Assembly: GCA_015066745.1 (NCBI GenBank)
Contig: SVNW01000032.1
Location: forward strand, 1-36,721
Origin: Ruminococcus sp.
GTDB taxonomy: Bacteria; Bacillota; Clostridia; Oscillospirales; Ruminococcaceae
Length of the DNA: 36,721 nt
Direction of reading: 5' to 3'
In this document: one piece after another, positions 34,937-36,721 of the stretch
Numbering within the stretch: the stretch's first letter is position 1
Layout of the letters: each line of letters starts with the position of its first letter
Notes under the pieces: model-generated
What the model was told of the DNA's origin: nothing
What the model saw: only the letters and a program-made list of their open reading frames with translations
Databases searched by the model: none
Made by a program: the position numbers and the translations under genes

Positions 34937-36595
34937 TGCCCGCATGGGGCGCGACCCGGAACTTAGAGTATATGCGATAGATTTGTATATATTTCAACTC
35001 ACACGCCCGCATAGGGCGCGACGATGAACGCAAGTTCAGTTACATCAGCATCGGAAATATTTCAACTCACACACCCGCGTGGGGCGCGACCCGAGAACAT
35101 GACTGATCCGGAACTGCTCAAAAATTTCAACTCACACGCCCACGTGGGGCGCGACAGAAGATCCAGGGCGATTTTTTATTGATATCAGTATTTCAACTCA
35201 CACGCCCGCGTGGGGCGCGACACATAGCTATCAGCCGTACAGCCTTAGCAGAAAATTTCAACTCACACGCCCGCGTGGGGCGCGACTCACAAAAGATGAT
35301 GATGGATTGTATGATTACAATTTCAACTCACACGCCCGCGTGGGGCGCGACTCAGAAAAATTAAACAGTGCAAACTTATCATTAATTTCAACTCACACGC
35401 CCGCGTGGGGCGCGACGGTGCAGGGGAAAACTTCAGCAGTTTTGGTGCTATTTCAACTCACACGCCCGCGTGGGGCGCGACTAAAAACCACGTTTCCTTA
35501 GCGATGCAATAAACGATTTCAACTCACACGCCCGCGTGGGGCGCGACTTGCAAAAGTTTTGACTGGTAAATAAAAAAATAATTTCAACTCACACGCCCGC
35601 GTGGGGCGCGACTAATCTACATACATCGCAATTATGATAAATAATATTTCAACTCACACGCCCGCGTGGGGCGCGACAAATTGCGGTAGAAAAGGCACAA
35701 GTTTTTGTGAAATTTCAACTCACACGCCAGCGTGGGGCACGACTATGTCAATCGGCTTTTCAAGATCTCGATTGTATTTCAACTCACACGCCCGCGTGGG
35801 GCGCGACAAATTAATCCTAGCTACATTGGATTGTGGAAAAATTTCAACTCACACGCCCGCGTGGGGCGCGACGTGCTTGCACCAACTTTTACAGTTACTG
35901 CACAAAATATTTCAACTCACACGCCCGCGTGGGGCGCGACTTCTGCCGTGATAGGCTCTGTCCAATGTGTAGCTGATTTCAACTCACACGCCCGCGTGGG
36001 GCGCGACCCGTTGTGGTTGCTTCAAGGGCTTCGATTCTTGCATTTCAACTCACACGCCCGCGTGGGGCGCGACAAGAATACGCAGACAACAACAATACAA
36101 GTATAGCATTTCAACTCACACGCCCGCGTGGGGCGCGACCAATCTTGACCCACTTGCTGACGGTGTAATTGTATTTCAACTCACACGCCCGCGTGGGGCG
36201 CGACTTGTGATGGTCGTAAAGTTTGTGATTGCAGTTCTATTTCAACTCACACGCCCGCGTGGGGCGCGACAATATTATCCTTTTTGACTGGCTTTCTTTC
36301 TCTTCAATTTCAACTCACACGCCCGCGTGGGGCGCGACTGTTGCATTACAGATTTATAAATACGGTTGGAGTCATTTCAACTCACACGCCCGCGTGGGGC
36401 GCGACAACAACGCATCAGGCGGTAATAATCTACGCTCAACATTTCAACTCACACGCCCGCGTGGGGCGCGACACATAAGCAGGAGATGATCATTCATTAA
36501 TAAAAATTTCAACTCACACGCCCGCGTGGGGCGCGACCCTTTCTGTTTATATTATATCATATTTAGATATAATTTCAACTCACACGCCCGCGTGG
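34924..36595 (-). CRISPR. Type I-C-like CRISPR array, 26 repeats, 25 spacers
   Basis: The 32-base repeat begins ATTTCAACTCACACGCCCG and ends TGGGGCGCGAC on the plus strand; its reverse complement begins GTCGCGCCCCACG and ends GTTGAAAT, like type I-C repeats. Spacers are 32-36 bases (mostly 33-34). Repeat starts are 34924, 34991, 35059, 35124, 35190, 35255, 35320, 35385, 35450, 35516, 35581, 35646, 35712, 35776, 35841, 35909, 35976, 36042, 36108, 36173, 36239, 36307, 36374, 36441, 36506 and 36572. The first four carry 6, 2, 1 and 1 changes, and the repeat at 35712 has 2. Decay at low coordinates marks that as the distal end, so transcription should be on the minus strand from a leader beyond 36595. 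The repeat at 36572 stops after 24 bases. No cas gene is in the window. Confidence 0.97.
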
Positions 36596-36721
36596 TATGT
36601 GTCAAGTGAAAGTGGGCAATTTTTTTGGTATAAATTCAAATACTCACAATATTAGTTTTATATGACCTTGCCTTATAATTTAAAATCCAAAATATTTTTA
36701 AACCTAGATATATTTTTTAAC
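36596..36721. mobile_element. Possible insertion-sequence end joined to the cut CRISPR repeat
   Basis: Directly after the broken repeat the sequence reads TATGTGTCAAGTGAAAGTGG, then an AT-rich tract to the window end. TGTG..CAAGTGAAA is reminiscent of termini of IS21-type elements, but only 126 bases are visible, no transposase is seen, and the other end lies outside. No typical CRISPR leader can be confirmed. Confidence 0.35.

Noticed and set aside
35179-36489. Open frames on the plus strand across the CRISPR array (repeating motifs such as STHTPAWGAT and NSHARVGRD)
   Set aside because: They are translations of the CRISPR repeats and spacers, have no ribosome-binding sites and are a known annotation artefact.

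Overview
The window looks like a chromosomal segment of a low-GC, Gram-positive, fibre-degrading Clostridia bacterium, most likely a Ruminococcus or close relative. The reasons are the Clostridia-style ribosomal operon, two secreted xylan-degrading proteins with C-terminal dockerins (the plug-in module of cellulosomes), and a genus-typical set of AAA/PD-(D/E)XK genes. This assignment is inferred from gene families and base composition; no search was run.

Region 1 (1-15471, all on the minus strand) is the fused S10-spc-alpha superoperon. In transcription order it is rpsJ, rplC, rplD, rplW, rplB, rpsS, rplV, rpsC, rplP, rpmC, rpsQ, rplN, rplX, rplE, rpsN, rpsH, rplF, rplR, rpsE, rpmD, rplO, secY, adk, map, a KOW-domain gene, infA, rpmJ, rpsM, rpsK, rpsD and rpoA, which is cut by the window start. 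A strong promoter lies at 15443-15471, followed by an unusually long leader of about 340 nt that may be regulatory.

Region 2 (15542-18230, plus strand) is an autoregulated YtrA-type GntR repressor with an ABC ATPase and two membrane proteins, probably an efflux or envelope-stress transporter. It ends in a strong terminator shared with the next gene.

Region 3 (18245-23580, minus strand) holds two paralogous secreted xylanases. One is GH11-CBM22-CE1 esterase-dockerin. The other carries three GH11 domains and a dockerin. The first two of these domains are identical copies in which the catalytic acid/base Glu is replaced by Gln, so they look like xylanase folds kept for binding or left inactive. 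The two genes share their promoter region, signal peptide and dockerin.

Region 4 (23602-28026) holds mscL and an exact tandem duplication of a 1.6 kb AAA-ATPase/PD-(D/E)XK gene.

Region 5 (28036-31832, minus strand) is an ECF sigma factor overlapping a 1085-residue membrane protein. That protein has a short cytoplasmic tail, one membrane helix, a large beta-rich region and a complete sugar-ABC-type solute-binding domain. I read this pair as a sigma/anti-sigma system that senses an external ligand, probably a sugar. It is the best candidate here for an undescribed system.

Region 6 (31870-34936, minus strand) holds an ATPase_2/DUF234 gene behind a perfect consensus promoter with a palindromic operator, a lipoprotein, a small BspA-like leucine-rich-repeat protein and a possible 13-codon leader ORF.

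Region 7 (34924-36721) is a type I-C-like CRISPR array with 26 repeats and 25 spacers. Repeat decay marks the low-coordinate end as the old, distal end. At the other end, where the leader should be, the last repeat is cut after 24 bases and joined to sequence resembling an insertion-sequence end. No cas genes are in the window.
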